A DNA stretch of 47,207 nt from the NCBI GenBank assembly GCA_947477015.1, contig CANJSM010000003.1, forward strand, positions 1 through 47,207, read 5' to 3'. The notes beneath the pieces were generated by a model. That model saw nothing but the letters and a program-made list of their open reading frames with translations, made no database searches and was not told where the DNA came from. Of the stretch, positions 1-9,610 are shown one piece after another. A program made the translations under genes and the position numbers. Position 1 is the stretch's first letter. The number at the start of each line of letters is the position of its first letter. Source of the stretch: Legionellaceae bacterium (lineage in GTDB: Bacteria > Pseudomonadota > Gammaproteobacteria > Legionellales > Legionellaceae).

Positions 1-2
1 GT

Positions 3-146
3 GGTTTGGACTTGTATAAAATCTCCTTGAGCGCACAGGTTAGATCTAATAACTGTATTTTGACAAGGATTTTTTCTGCAACTGTGGATTTTAATACGTT
101 ATTGTTGGGCCAAGGCCCAACCTACGGCAGGTTGATCAAATTTTAA
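3..146 (+). CDS. possible 3' end of a gene entering from the left edge
   Basis: The third forward frame is open from the window edge to a TAA at 144-146 (47 codons), with no start inside the window. The residues RIFSATVDFN loosely recall the C-terminal ends of PilW-like minor pilins, but this is a weak resemblance. The last fifteen or so codons are made of the palindromic element at 101-149, which also supplies the stop codon. An open frame of this length can occur by chance, so the call is tentative; the sequence left of the window would settle it. Confidence 0.25.
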   Translation, partial: GLDLYKISLSAQVRSNNCILTRIFSATVDFNTLLLGQGPTYGRLIKF

Positions 147-149
147 TGC
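101..149 (+). repeat. palindromic element, long form, left copy
   Basis: The core GTTGGGCCAAGGCCCAAC is at 104-121: two 8-base arms around AA. It is followed by CTACGGCAGGTTGATCAAA and an AT-rich tail ending TTTTAATGC. All 49 bases recur exactly, in inverted orientation, at 47069-47117. It lies downstream of the ppk stop codon. The same core recurs at five other places in the window. Confidence 0.9.
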
Positions 150-203
150 TCGATACCGCAGATTTCTAAAACCGTTTGGGCTGCGAACCGGGCGCTGTTC
201 TTT

Positions 204-2285
204 TTAACTCGGAGCCAACCCCTCTTGTTCTGCATATAATGCTAATAGATTGTCTTGAGCACAATACTGACCTTTTCGCATGGGTTTGTAGGTGCCATCG
301 CTTTGCATTTCCCAGGTGTTGCGATTGTCCTTTAAGTAATTTTTGAAAATTTCCTGCTTAATGCGTTTTTTATTTTCATCGCCTAGAATAGGAAACATGA
401 CTTCAATGCGGTGGTATAAATTACGCTCCATGAGATCCGCACTCGAGCAAAAGAACAGTTCTTCAGCATCGTAATGAAAATAATACACTCGGTGGTGTTC
501 AAGAAATCGCCCGACAATAGACAGAACTCGAATGTTGTCGGACACGCCTTTGATTCCGGGTCTGAGGCAACATACTCCGCGGACAAATAATGTGATTTTG
601 ACTCCTTTTTGAGAGGCGGCATATAAGGCTTGGATCATCAAAATGTCAGTTAGGCCATTTATTTTGAGCATGATTTCGGCTGGTTGGTTATTTATTGCGG
701 CCTGCTCACATTGTTCGATGAGATGGACTAATTTTTTTTGCAAGGTAAACGGCGCGTGTCCTAGTTCTTTTAATTTAACCGCTTTGCCAAGACCTGTTAA
801 CTGCTGAAAAATACTTTGGGTATCGGCAGTAATCGCCGCGTGAGCAGTGAGCAGGCCTAAATCAGTGTATCTTTTTGCTGTTTCTTCATGGTAATTGCCG
901 GTGCCCAAATGAACATAGGGTTTTAATTTCCCATGGACTCGTCGCACAATGAGGGTCATTTTAGCGTGTGTTTTATACCCCACTACACCGTAAAGCACCA
1001 AAACGCCGGCATCTTGTAAACGGTTTGCTAGCAAAAGATTAGACTCTTCATCAAATCGCGCGCGTAATTCAATGACGGCGGTCACTTCTTTGCCTGATCG
1101 CGCAGCTTCCACTAAGGCTTTCACCATGATGGAGTTTGCATGTGTTCTGTAGAGGGTTTGTTTGATAGACAGTACCGCAGGATCTGCTGCTGCTTGGCGC
1201 ACAAAATCAATGATGACATCGAAACTTTGATAGGGGTGATGCAAGAGAATATCTCGCTCATCCAGCACGTTAAATAGGTTGTGCTGGTATTTTGGAAACA
1301 CGGGATAGCGTGCGGTAAAGGCCGGGAAATTCAAATCCGGGCGTTTGATTTTGTCAATAACGCTTAAATAGCGTTGTAGATTAACTGGGCCGTCGCATTG
1401 GTATAAATCATCATGTCGTAAATGGCATTTTTGCAGGAGAAAATCAACGATCGAATCGGGACAGTGCTTATCAATTTCAAGGCGAACTACATGCCCAAAA
1501 TGGCGAGAGGAGAGCTCGTGTTGAACGGCAATCGCTAAATCTTCTATTTCTTCATCTCGTAAATACAAGTCGCTGTTGCGTGTCAGTCGAAACGCATAAC
1601 AACCTTTGGTTTCCATGCCATGAAAACAACGATGAATATGGGCTTTGATGATGGAGGATAGGTGAACAAAATGACTTCCCTCGGAACTGAGCTCCGAAGG
1701 AAGCCGAATCATTCTGGGGAGAGAGCGAGGCGCATGCACGACACCGTAACTAATATTCCGATCAAAGGCATCTTTGCCACTGAGTGACACAATGAAGTTC
1801 AGGCTTTTATTAAATAACTTGGGGAAGGGGTGCGCTAAATCCAAGGCGATGGGGCTGACAATGGGAAGAATTTCATTTTTGAAATAGTGCTTCGCCCATA
1901 AATGAATGTCATCAGTCCACTCTTCAACTTTATAAAAACGGATGTTTTCTTGTTGCATCGCGGGCAAGAGTTGGGTATTAAACGTGCTGTAAATTTTATC
2001 CACCAGCACGTGGGTGTTTTTGCTAATTTGCGATAATATTTCATCGGGATGCAGCCCATCAATGCTTAGTTTGCTAGAGCCAAGCGCAATGGTTTCTTTC
2101 AAAGCCGCAACGCGCACCTCAAAAAACTCATCCAAATTGCTGCAACAAATACACAAGTATCGCATTCTTTCCAGCAAAGGAACCCGTTCGTCATTCGCGA
2201 GTTCTAAGACCCGCTGGTTAAACGCTAAAGCAGAAAATTCACGGTTAATATAAAAAGCTGGGTTATCTAATAATAATGTTGTCAT
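204..2285 (-). CDS. ppk: polyphosphate kinase 1
   Basis: PPK1 reversibly transfers the ATP gamma-phosphate to inorganic polyphosphate at the inner membrane. The 693 residues match the usual size (E. coli about 688). The N-terminal and head domains come first, followed by two phospholipase-D-like C domains. The autophosphorylated histidine is His430 in YKTHAKM, and the second catalytic histidine is His587 in GRFLEHHRV. Basic and acidic motifs such as IELRARFDEESN and HLGTGNYH are intact. The gene is last in a minus-strand run, 12 nt after the CHR transporter gene, so co-transcription is likely. No exopolyphosphatase gene (ppx) is in the window. Confidence 0.97.
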   Translation of the reverse strand: MTTLLLDNPAFYINREFSALAFNQRVLELANDERVPLLERMRYLCICCSNLDEFFEVRVAALKETIALGSSKLSIDGLHPDEILSQISKNTHVLVDKIYSTFNTQLLPAMQQENIRFYKVEEWTDDIHLWAKHYFKNEILPIVSPIALDLAHPFPKLFNKSLNFIVSLSGKDAFDRNISYGVVHAPRSLPRMIRLPSELSSEGSHFVHLSSIIKAHIHRCFHGMETKGCYAFRLTRNSDLYLRDEEIEDLAIAVQHELSSRHFGHVVRLEIDKHCPDSIVDFLLQKCHLRHDDLYQCDGPVNLQRYLSVIDKIKRPDLNFPAFTARYPVFPKYQHNLFNVLDERDILLHHPYQSFDVIIDFVRQAAADPAVLSIKQTLYRTHANSIMVKALVEAARSGKEVTAVIELRARFDEESNLLLANRLQDAGVLVLYGVVGYKTHAKMTLIVRRVHGKLKPYVHLGTGNYHEETAKRYTDLGLLTAHAAITADTQSIFQQLTGLGKAVKLKELGHAPFTLQKKLVHLIEQCEQAAINNQPAEIMLKINGLTDILMIQALYAASQKGVKITLFVRGVCCLRPGIKGVSDNIRVLSIVGRFLEHHRVYYFHYDAEELFFCSSADLMERNLYHRIEVMFPILGDENKKRIKQEIFKNYLKDNRNTWEMQSDGTYKPMRKGQYCAQDNLLALYAEQEGLAPS

Positions 2286-2297
2286 GCATGCTCCTTG

Positions 2298-2828
2298 CTA
2301 GCGCACCAGAACAGAACAAATTCCAATAAAGGCAAGAAATCCCCAGAAGGGCGATAATTGCAGAAAAGCCAGTGCCACAAAAAATAATCCGCAGGCAATG
2401 ACAACCGGCCATGAACAGTACATCTCAATCACGCCTTGAAGTAGGGAGAACGTTGCTGCAGCGAGCAGGGCTATCGAGCCATATTGCACGGATATCATGA
2501 TTTTACGTACGATAGGGCCTTGATGCTGGCTTAGCCATCCATAACCTAGAAGTGCCAAAACAAGGCCTGGCAAATTCAAACAAATGACAGCCAAGAGAAG
2601 TCCTGAAAAGCCTGCTGCTTTGTAGCCAATGAGGGCGGCTAATTTGACGCCGGTTAGGCCTGGAAATAAAAAGCTACTACCCACCATTTGAATAAATTCT
2701 TCGCGCCCCATCCAATGGCGGCAGGTGACTGCTTCATACTCTAATAATTTGAGCATGGCATTGCCACCGCCCAAGGAAATGAGACCGATTTTTCCAAAAC
2801 TAATAATAATAGCCAGTAAAGTATTCAT
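2298..2828 (-). CDS. single-domain CHR (chromate-type) transporter
   Basis: This 176-residue membrane protein has the CHR-family N-terminal signature GLISLGGGNAM, then PGLTGVKLAALIGYKAAG, which parallels the usual PGPNAVNLAVFVGY motif, and several further hydrophobic segments. It corresponds to one half of a full ChrA. Short-chain CHR proteins usually occur as adjacent pairs that together make a transporter; only one half is seen here, so it may self-associate or have a partner elsewhere. The ATG overlaps the stop of the upstream 185-aa gene by 4 nt (ATGA), indicating translational coupling. The substrate is not deducible, since many family members do not transport chromate. Confidence 0.75.
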   Translation of the reverse strand: MNTLLAIIISFGKIGLISLGGGNAMLKLLEYEAVTCRHWMGREEFIQMVGSSFLFPGLTGVKLAALIGYKAAGFSGLLLAVICLNLPGLVLALLGYGWLSQHQGPIVRKIMISVQYGSIALLAAATFSLLQGVIEMYCSWPVVIACGLFFVALAFLQLSPFWGFLAFIGICSVLVR

Positions 2829-3382
2829 AAAAAGGCCGGGCTCTTTAAAAATGTAACGTAATCTAAGGTTTTTTTCTCACCAAACATTTGCTCTCTGATG
2901 CTGTCTACCCAATGCTTTGCACGTGATTCGATATTTACACTGAACCAGATGGTGCCAGCAACCTTTAGTCGTGCCAATTCAAGTTTTGCGATGGGGGAGG
3001 TCTCAAATCGGTAGATCAAGGCTTCCTTTTCAACGCTAAGGTATCGTCCGTTGTGCTCTTCTTCAAAATCGATTTTCTTTCCATATGCCAGGGCGTGTTC
3101 GGTTTTTGATATCACGGGTTTATACAGCAGTTGGTTACGCCGAATTTTAAGATTGTAGTCTTGGTCATCTAATAAACAGTAAACGTCGTGCCTGCGTTTG
3201 GCTTCATAACTCGATATATCAAGAAAACGCTCATCCAGTCCGTTTAACACAATGATCTCATGTTCAGACCAAAAAAAACGAGACTCCCATCGTGCGTTGT
3301 CGTCTACTTCAACATCTAATTGCGGCAAGCTTAAGGGGGCTTCATCGTTGATTTCAAAATTCCATATCATGCGTGTATTCAT
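2825..3382 (-). CDS. unrecognised 185-aa protein, weakly CYTH-like
   Basis: I do not recognise this soluble protein of 185 residues. I use the ATG at 3382 because it overlaps the upstream stop as ATGA; a longer upstream extension would run inside the glutamate-synthase-like gene. The protein has no signal peptide or membrane segment. Alternating basic and acidic beta-strand patterns (DYNLKIRRNQLLYKP, then YRFETSPIAKLELARLK) loosely recall CYTH/triphosphate-tunnel proteins, but the hallmark ExExK motif is not evident. Its position between a CHR transporter gene and a glutamate-synthase-like gene, and close to ppk, is the only functional hint. Confidence 0.7.
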   Translation of the reverse strand: MNTRMIWNFEINDEAPLSLPQLDVEVDDNARWESRFFWSEHEIIVLNGLDERFLDISSYEAKRRHDVYCLLDDQDYNLKIRRNQLLYKPVISKTEHALAYGKKIDFEEEHNGRYLSVEKEALIYRFETSPIAKLELARLKVAGTIWFSVNIESRAKHWVDSIREQMFGEKKTLDYVTFLKSPAFL

Positions 3383-4905
3383 GATGAGACCCAATACTCT
3401 GGTAGAGGTTGTTGATCGGGAAATATTTCTTCCAGCGACACTGAAAACCCACCTGCGGTGACAATGCGTGCATGTTTTCGTTGCAAATCGCGAGGATCTT
3501 CTACGCCACAAGAGTGAGCTAAAATCGCCACTTCATGCAACATGTTGTTGGCATAGTTAAACACCCGTTCAGCCTTGTCGCTGACCACTAAGCCGCGTTG
3601 AAAACGAGGGTTATTGCTGGTGACTCCCGTGGGGCATGTATTTTCATTGCATTTCATCGATTGTATGCAACCCAATGCCAGCATAAAGCCGCGCGCGGAA
3701 TTAATAAAATCAGCTCCGGCACATAAGGCCCAAGTGACTTCGGCAGGCGTGATGCATTTGCCGCTGGTAATGACCTTGATGCGATCCCGTAAATTGTAAC
3801 TGACCAAGACATCGATGAGTTTGGGCAAAGATTCAGAGATAGGGATCCCCATGTAGTCCATGAGCCCTTGTGGCGAGGCACCCGTCCCGCCATCGGCGCT
3901 GTCAAGCGTGATAAAATCAGGCGCAAATTCAATGCCTCTGGCGTGAATCGCTAAACATAATTCGTGCAGCCACTCATAACTGCCCAAGACAAATTTGCAC
4001 CCGGTGGGTTTGCCAGTTACTTGACGAATATGCTCAGTGACATCGAGCAATTCTTCAACATTACTGATATCCTCATGCCGATTGGGGCTGATGGAGGCGA
4101 CCTGCTCAGGGATCCCGCGAATTTCGGCCACCTCTTTGGAAACTTTGACCGCGGGCAAAATACCGCCTTTTCCAGGTTTTGCGCCTTGACTGAGTTTGAT
4201 TTCAAACATTTTAATGGCGTCGTGCTCGGCAAGTGCCTTTAGGCGTTCGTCTGATAAATGGCCATTGGCATCGCGGACCCCATATTTGGCGGTGCCAATT
4301 TGAACAATCACATCGCATCCGGATTCCAAATGATAGGGTGCTACGCCGCCTTCTCCAGTATTAAGCCAACAGCCGGCTTTTTTTGCCCCACGTCCTAAGG
4401 CTTGAATGGCAGGTTTTGAGATGGAACCATAACTCATGGCGGAGATATTAAAAATGTGTGTCGATGCGTAGGGCGTTTTGCAATAAGGACCTATCGTCAC
4501 AGGGCGTATGGTTGCTTCGTTGCTACAGAGTGGGGGAAAGGGAGCACTGACAAAATACACAGTCCCTGGTTCATGGAGCGGCCGCGTCGAGCCAAAGCCA
4601 ATCATAGTATCTACATTTTTGGATGCACGATAGACCCAATTTCTCTCTGCACGATTAAAGGGGAGCTCTTCTCGATCATTAGTGAAGAAATACTGGCGCA
4701 GAAACCCACGTAGGTATTCTAAAACATACCGCAAATGCCCTACGATGGGATAAGTTCTGAGAATAGCGTGTTGTTTTTGATTTCTGTCCCAAAAATAAAG
4801 AACAATTATCACAACGACTAACAGCAGCGCAAAAGAAATAAATAGGAACTGATCAAACAGTATTGAGCGGGTTAAAAAAGCTCTTCTCGCTTCAGCAGAT
4901 AACAT
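3379..4905 (-). CDS. membrane-anchored FMN-binding glutamate-synthase-family protein
   Basis: This 508-residue protein corresponds to the FMN and synthase core of large-subunit glutamate synthase without the glutamine amidotransferase domain, as in YerD-type proteins. One transmembrane helix lies near residues 17-45, followed by the (beta/alpha)8 region with SYGSISKPAIQALGRGAKKAG, GQGAKP-like and GGTGASP motifs. A CNENTCPTGV segment resembles the iron-sulfur region of GltB. The ATG at 4905 has AAGGAG five bases upstream; a GTG one codon earlier is possible. The true reaction of these stand-alone proteins is not established, so ammonia-dependent glutamate synthesis should not be assumed. It heads the four-gene run ending in ppk. 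Confidence 0.88.
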   Translation of the reverse strand: MLSAEARRAFLTRSILFDQFLFISFALLLVVVIIVLYFWDRNQKQHAILRTYPIVGHLRYVLEYLRGFLRQYFFTNDREELPFNRAERNWVYRASKNVDTMIGFGSTRPLHEPGTVYFVSAPFPPLCSNEATIRPVTIGPYCKTPYASTHIFNISAMSYGSISKPAIQALGRGAKKAGCWLNTGEGGVAPYHLESGCDVIVQIGTAKYGVRDANGHLSDERLKALAEHDAIKMFEIKLSQGAKPGKGGILPAVKVSKEVAEIRGIPEQVASISPNRHEDISNVEELLDVTEHIRQVTGKPTGCKFVLGSYEWLHELCLAIHARGIEFAPDFITLDSADGGTGASPQGLMDYMGIPISESLPKLIDVLVSYNLRDRIKVITSGKCITPAEVTWALCAGADFINSARGFMLALGCIQSMKCNENTCPTGVTSNNPRFQRGLVVSDKAERVFNYANNMLHEVAILAHSCGVEDPRDLQRKHARIVTAGGFSVSLEEIFPDQQPLPEYWVSS

Positions 4906-4982
4906 CACAACTCCTTGTCAACAGACCCTAGTGATTAGATCCCATCATATAACCACTTTCAAGCAAACTCCATAGCATGGTC

Positions 4983-4988
4983 TATAAT
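4983..4988 (+). promoter_or_regulatory. candidate -10 box for the yqgE-ruvX-pyrB operon
   Basis: A perfect TATAAT lies 49 nt upstream of the yqgE start in the divergent spacer. No convincing -35 hexamer is found at the normal distance; the closest is TTTCAA about 20 nt upstream. The assignment rests on the -10 match alone. Confidence 0.35.
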
Positions 4989-5031
4989 CTACTACATAAG
5001 TCAACAGGAAAGTGCCCATTAGGAGGGTTTG

Positions 5032-5604
5032 ATGATGCTATCTCAGATGTCTCTGACCAATCATTTGTTGATTGCAACGCCCTCGATCCAGAATCCTGAC
5101 TTTTCGCATACGGTCATTTATGTTTGTGAACATCATGCTCACGGAACGGTTGGATTAATTATTAATCGCCCGATGAAACAATCTCTAGGTCTTGTGTTTG
5201 AGCAACTGCAGATCATGCCCACGCAAGCGGTGACCAATCACCTGCCTTTGTTGTTTGGGGGGCCGATACAGCCAGAAAGAGGGTTCGTGATTCATCGGCC
5301 CCGTGGGCAGTGGCACTCCAGTCTTGAATTATTGCCCAATGATGTGAGTATCACGACATCCAACGATATTATTCGAGCTATTGCACATGATGAAGGCCCT
5401 AAAGATGCCTTGGTGACGATGGGGTATGTGGCTTGGCTTGATAATCAATTGGAAGATGAAATTATTAACCAAGGCGCTTGGTTGGTTGTCCCGTTTAAGG
5501 CCGACTTGTTGTATGATGTCCCTTTTGAACGTCGCTGGGAAGCTGCCGGATTGACCATTGGGGTAAATATGAATGAATTGATAATGGGTGCAGGGCATGC
5601 CTGA
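5032..5604 (+). CDS. YqgE/AlgH family protein
   Basis: This 190-residue protein of the YqgE/AlgH (DUF179) family has the characteristic N-terminal pattern in which NHLLIATPSIQNPDFSHTVIYV leads into an HAHGTVGLIINRPM segment and later LFGGP and GYVAWLDNQLE. AGGAGG at 5021-5026 fits the ATG at 5032 or the next ATG at 5035. The biochemical role is unresolved; the family is often next to ruvX, as here, where the genes overlap by 8 nt. It is the first gene of a yqgE-ruvX-pyrB operon. Confidence 0.93.
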   Translation: MMLSQMSLTNHLLIATPSIQNPDFSHTVIYVCEHHAHGTVGLIINRPMKQSLGLVFEQLQIMPTQAVTNHLPLLFGGPIQPERGFVIHRPRGQWHSSLELLPNDVSITTSNDIIRAIAHDEGPKDALVTMGYVAWLDNQLEDEIINQGAWLVVPFKADLLYDVPFERRWEAAGLTIGVNMNELIMGAGHA

Positions 5605-6013
5605 CGGGATTTATCTTGGATTTGATTTTGGTTACAAACGCATCGGTGTGGCCGTTGGTCAACAACTCACTTGTAGCGCATCTCCTTTGGCGACACTCGA
5701 TGCCAAATTAGGCGTGCCTAACTGGGATACTATTAAAAAATTGATAGAGCAATGGCGACCCGTTGAGATGATTGTCGGTTTGCCCACCTGTATTGATGGG
5801 ACAGAGCAATATACTACGGCAGCGTCCAAGGGGTTTGCTCGTCAATTACGTAAACGCTTTTTACTCCCTGTGCATCTGGTCGATGAGCGATTATCGACGA
5901 TGGAGGCGCGTGCTTATTTGTTTGAAAAAGGCGGTTATCGAAAGATTAAACAGACCGAAGTCGACAGCATTGCCGCGTGCGTTATTTTAGAGCAATGGTT
6001 GAGAGGAATGTAA
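5597..6013 (+). CDS. ruvX: RuvX/YqgF Holliday-junction resolvase-like nuclease
   Basis: This 138-residue RNase H-fold protein has the first catalytic acidic motif GFDFGYKRIGVAVG near the N-terminus and the later VDERLSTMEA and KQTEVDSIAACVIL motifs that complete the YqgF active site. The family acts in 16S rRNA 5'-end maturation and has been proposed as a Holliday-junction resolvase. ATG 5597 is preferred over GTG 5588; both overlap the end of yqgE. The stop codon overlaps the pyrB start as TAATG, so the three genes are translationally coupled. Confidence 0.93.
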   Translation: MPDGIYLGFDFGYKRIGVAVGQQLTCSASPLATLDAKLGVPNWDTIKKLIEQWRPVEMIVGLPTCIDGTEQYTTAASKGFARQLRKRFLLPVHLVDERLSTMEARAYLFEKGGYRKIKQTEVDSIAACVILEQWLRGM

Positions 6014-6906
6014 TGAAACATTTGTTGGATATTAGTCAGTTGTCATCTCGTGACATCAATACATTGATTCAACGAGCCCTGCATTTTAAGCATCATCCGG
6101 TTTATCCCCTTTATTCGCACTGCACCATGGCTAATTTGTTTTATGAAAACAGCACAAGAACGCGAGTTAGCTTTGAATTGGCGGCTAATGCTCTCGGTGT
6201 TAAAGTGGTTAATTTGGATTTGAATCGCTCTTCTGAGAGCAAGGGTGAAGTCATTGAGGATACGATTAATACGTTAGCTGCCATGGGTATTGAATTGTTT
6301 GTGGTTCGACACAGTCAAGATAGGTTACCCAAAAACGTATCGATGGCGTGTGAAAATGCTCACATTATCAATGCCGGTGACGGCCAGCATGCCCACCCCA
6401 GTCAAGCCTTGCTTGATTTAATGACCATTGTTGAGCAAAAACCACTCTTGAATGATTTGAAAATAGCGATTGTTGGTGATCTGCGTCATTCACGTGTGGC
6501 GAACTCGTTGCAGTGTATTTTTGAGAGCGTGGGGGTGCGTGAATTAGCCTTGGTGTCGCCTGCTATTTGGCAACCGAAAAAAATCCATTTTGGCCATGTG
6601 ACCAGCTCGCTACAGGATGGTCTTTTGGGCGCAGATGTGGTGATTTGTTTACGTGTTCAGCAAGAACGATTGATGGCTACTGAACAAATCGATCTGCTTA
6701 GCTATCGTCGTGATTACGCCCTTACTGCTACAAGCATTGCTTTAGCAAAGCCGGATGCCATGGTGATGCATCCGGGCCCGATAAATCGCGGTGTTGAAAT
6801 CGACAGCGACGTTGCTGACGGGCCTCAGTCCTATATCTTGCGTCAAGTCACTAATGGTGTTTACATGAGAATGGCTATTTTAGAGGCGCTGATCACAGCC
6901 ATGTAA
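6013..6906 (+). CDS. pyrB: aspartate carbamoyltransferase catalytic subunit
   Basis: PyrB condenses carbamoyl phosphate with aspartate, the committed step of pyrimidine synthesis. The 297 residues carry the carbamoyl-phosphate loop ENSTRTRVSFE, the HPSQALLDL motif and the HPGPINRGVEID segment. The start is ATG 6013, which overlaps the ruvX stop; an upstream in-frame ATG lies inside ruvX and is not preferred. No pyrI regulatory-subunit gene and no pyrC follow. The stop codon lies only 4 nt from the convergent comM stop, leaving no room for a terminator. Confidence 0.96.
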   Translation: MKHLLDISQLSSRDINTLIQRALHFKHHPVYPLYSHCTMANLFYENSTRTRVSFELAANALGVKVVNLDLNRSSESKGEVIEDTINTLAAMGIELFVVRHSQDRLPKNVSMACENAHIINAGDGQHAHPSQALLDLMTIVEQKPLLNDLKIAIVGDLRHSRVANSLQCIFESVGVRELALVSPAIWQPKKIHFGHVTSSLQDGLLGADVVICLRVQQERLMATEQIDLLSYRRDYALTATSIALAKPDAMVMHPGPINRGVEIDSDVADGPQSYILRQVTNGVYMRMAILEALITAM

Positions 6907-6910
6907 TTCC

Positions 6911-8422
6911 TCATTTCGGCGCCTGGAGAGACTGCTTAAACGACAGTGCTTGTTGCAGATCAGGCAATTCCATGTGCTCCATGCGTCGCATATCAGCAAT
7001 GGTTCGAGCGACTTTCAACAATCGATGATATGCGCGCGCTGACAACTGAAGGCGCTGCAGCACTTTGCTTAAAAATTCTTGTTCTCTCGCACCTAGTATG
7101 CAGACTGTTTCACAGTCTTTGGGGCTTAGGTTAGCATTTACACACCCTTGACGATCCATTTGGCGTAATCGAGTCTCTTCTACGATTTGCCTGATTCGCT
7201 GACTTTCTTTCTCAGTGGCTGCGTTTGGTTTAACCAGTTCTTCTTCAGTCAATGCTTGCACGTTGATTTGCATGTCAATGCGGTCGAGTAATGGGGCTGA
7301 TAGCTTGGCAATGTATCGACTGATGCGATCAGGTGAGCATAGACAGTTTGCTTTGGGGTTGCCCCATTGACCGCAGGGGCAAGGGTTCATTGCGGCCAAT
7401 AATTGAAATTGAGCGGGAAATTCGGTTTGAATGGCCGCTCGTGAGATACAAATATAACCTGATTCCAAGGGTTCACGCAGTGTTTCTAGGACGTTTCGCT
7501 GGAACTCTGGCAATTCATCCAAAAATAAAATGCCATGATGAGACAGTGAGATTTCGCCAGGTTTAGGAGGATTGCCGCCACCGACTAACGCCACCATTGA
7601 TGCAGTATGGTGCGGCGAACGAAACGGCGGTTGGCGCCAGTTCTCGAAATTAGGTGTGCGTCCTCTTATCGAGTTGATGGCTGCACACTCTAGCGCTTGC
7701 ATTTCAGTTAATTCCGGCAGCAGCGTGCTGAAGCGTTTGGCGAGCATGGTTTTTCCGCTTCCTGGCGGACCACTGAGCAAAATACTATGCCCACCGCAGG
7801 CAGCAATTTGCATGGCGTATTTAGCATGTTGTTGTCCTTTGACATCAGACCAATCCAATGCATGATCGGTTCGACCGATGATAGGACGCTCAGGCAAGGT
7901 CTGTAAGGGGGTGTCTTGGCAAAGGTAGCTACATACCTCGCGTAAATTATCAGCAGCATAAATGCCTTCATGCCCCGCAATTGAGGCTTCTTCTGCATTG
8001 GCGCTAGCAATGATTAATAATAGTTGTTCTCGATGGGCTGCTAGAACAACGGGCACAATCGCAGACACGCCACGTAGATTACCGTTAAGCGCCAGCTCAC
8101 CAATGAATTCATGTGACGATAGTTTTTGGGAGGGAATTTGCCCGGACGCTGCAAGAATGCCAATGGCAATGGGTAAATCAAAGCCACTGCCAACTTTGGG
8201 GACGTCTGCAGGAGCCAGATTGACAGTGATTCGACGACACGGAAACTCAAATTGACTGTTTATGATGGCGCTACGCACTCGGTCTTTGCTTTCTTTAACG
8301 GCTGTTTCTGCTAGGCCAACAATAGCAAATGAAGGCAAGCCATTGGATAAATGTACTTCTACGGATACGGATTGCGCATGAATGCCAATGGCACTGCGCG
8401 TTTTGCTAATCGCAAGGTTCAT
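6911..8422 (-). CDS. comM: ComM/YifB family AAA+ Mg-chelatase-like ATPase
   Basis: This 503-residue protein has an N-terminal LonC-like domain, a central Mg-chelatase AAA+ domain with Walker A GPPGSGKTMLAKR, Walker B ILFLDELPEF and an HHTASMVALVGGG loop, and a C-terminal Mg-chelatase domain. In Vibrio and Haemophilus, ComM is a hexameric helicase that extends branch migration during natural transformation. Its presence fits a transformable lineage but does not prove competence. It is downstream of ubiK on the same strand. Confidence 0.95.
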   Translation of the reverse strand: MNLAISKTRSAIGIHAQSVSVEVHLSNGLPSFAIVGLAETAVKESKDRVRSAIINSQFEFPCRRITVNLAPADVPKVGSGFDLPIAIGILAASGQIPSQKLSSHEFIGELALNGNLRGVSAIVPVVLAAHREQLLLIIASANAEEASIAGHEGIYAADNLREVCSYLCQDTPLQTLPERPIIGRTDHALDWSDVKGQQHAKYAMQIAACGGHSILLSGPPGSGKTMLAKRFSTLLPELTEMQALECAAINSIRGRTPNFENWRQPPFRSPHHTASMVALVGGGNPPKPGEISLSHHGILFLDELPEFQRNVLETLREPLESGYICISRAAIQTEFPAQFQLLAAMNPCPCGQWGNPKANCLCSPDRISRYIAKLSAPLLDRIDMQINVQALTEEELVKPNAATEKESQRIRQIVEETRLRQMDRQGCVNANLSPKDCETVCILGAREQEFLSKVLQRLQLSARAYHRLLKVARTIADMRRMEHMELPDLQQALSFKQSLQAPK

Positions 8423-8455
8423 GGTTGGACTCTACTGTTTAAGGTTGGATGCATA

Positions 8456-8471
8456 CTGCGCGCCCGCGCAG
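8456..8471 (-). repeat. GC-rich hairpin between ubiK and comM
   Basis: CTGCGCG-CC-CGCGCAG is a perfect 7-bp stem in the 59-nt gap between ubiK and comM. No run of T follows on either strand, so it is not a canonical intrinsic terminator. It could affect read-through from ubiK into comM. Confidence 0.4.
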
Positions 8472-8481
8472 CATTTAGTTC

Positions 8482-9141
<660 letters not shown>

Positions 9142-9148
9142 ACGTGCC

Positions 9149-9610
9149 CTAACGTTTTGAACAAATAAAATGCCATTCTTCGGCTCCAACCGGCATCACT
9201 GACAACCGGTTTCCTTTGCGAACCAAGGCCATTTTTTCCAGTTCAGGGTAGTGTTTTAAGGTTTCAAGAGAAATAATGTGTGGAAACTGTTCTTTGAAAC
9301 GCAGATCCACCATAAACCATCGTGGCTTGTCGGGGGTGCTGCTGGGATCGGGGTGATCACTGTTGGGATCAAAGGCTGTGTGATCCGGATAAGCCTCACT
9401 CACGACCTCTGCAATGCCGACAATGCCCGGCGGATTGCAATTGGAGTGATAAAAAAACACCAGATCACCCACTCTCATATCATTGCGCATGAAGTTACGG
9501 GCTTGATAATTACGTACTCCATCCCATGGGCTGGTTTCGTTGGGAGAGTTGCGTAAATCGTCGATACTAAAACAAGAGGGCTCTGATTTAACGAGCCAGT
9601 AATTTGTCAT
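9149..9610 (-). CDS. EVE-domain protein
   Basis: This 153-residue protein is a single EVE (PUA-like) domain: NYWLVKSEPSCFSIDDL, WDGVRNYQARNFMR, GDLVFFYHSN and PGIVGIAEVV are the family hallmarks. EVE domains bind modified bases in nucleic acids; the bacterial housekeeping member's target is not well defined. The ATG at 9610 overlaps the stop of the cyclo-ligase gene as ATGA, which fixes the start against an upstream extension. Confidence 0.93.
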   Translation of the reverse strand: MTNYWLVKSEPSCFSIDDLRNSPNETSPWDGVRNYQARNFMRNDMRVGDLVFFYHSNCNPPGIVGIAEVVSEAYPDHTAFDPNSDHPDPSSTPDKPRWFMVDLRFKEQFPHIISLETLKHYPELEKMALVRKGNRLSVMPVGAEEWHFICSKR

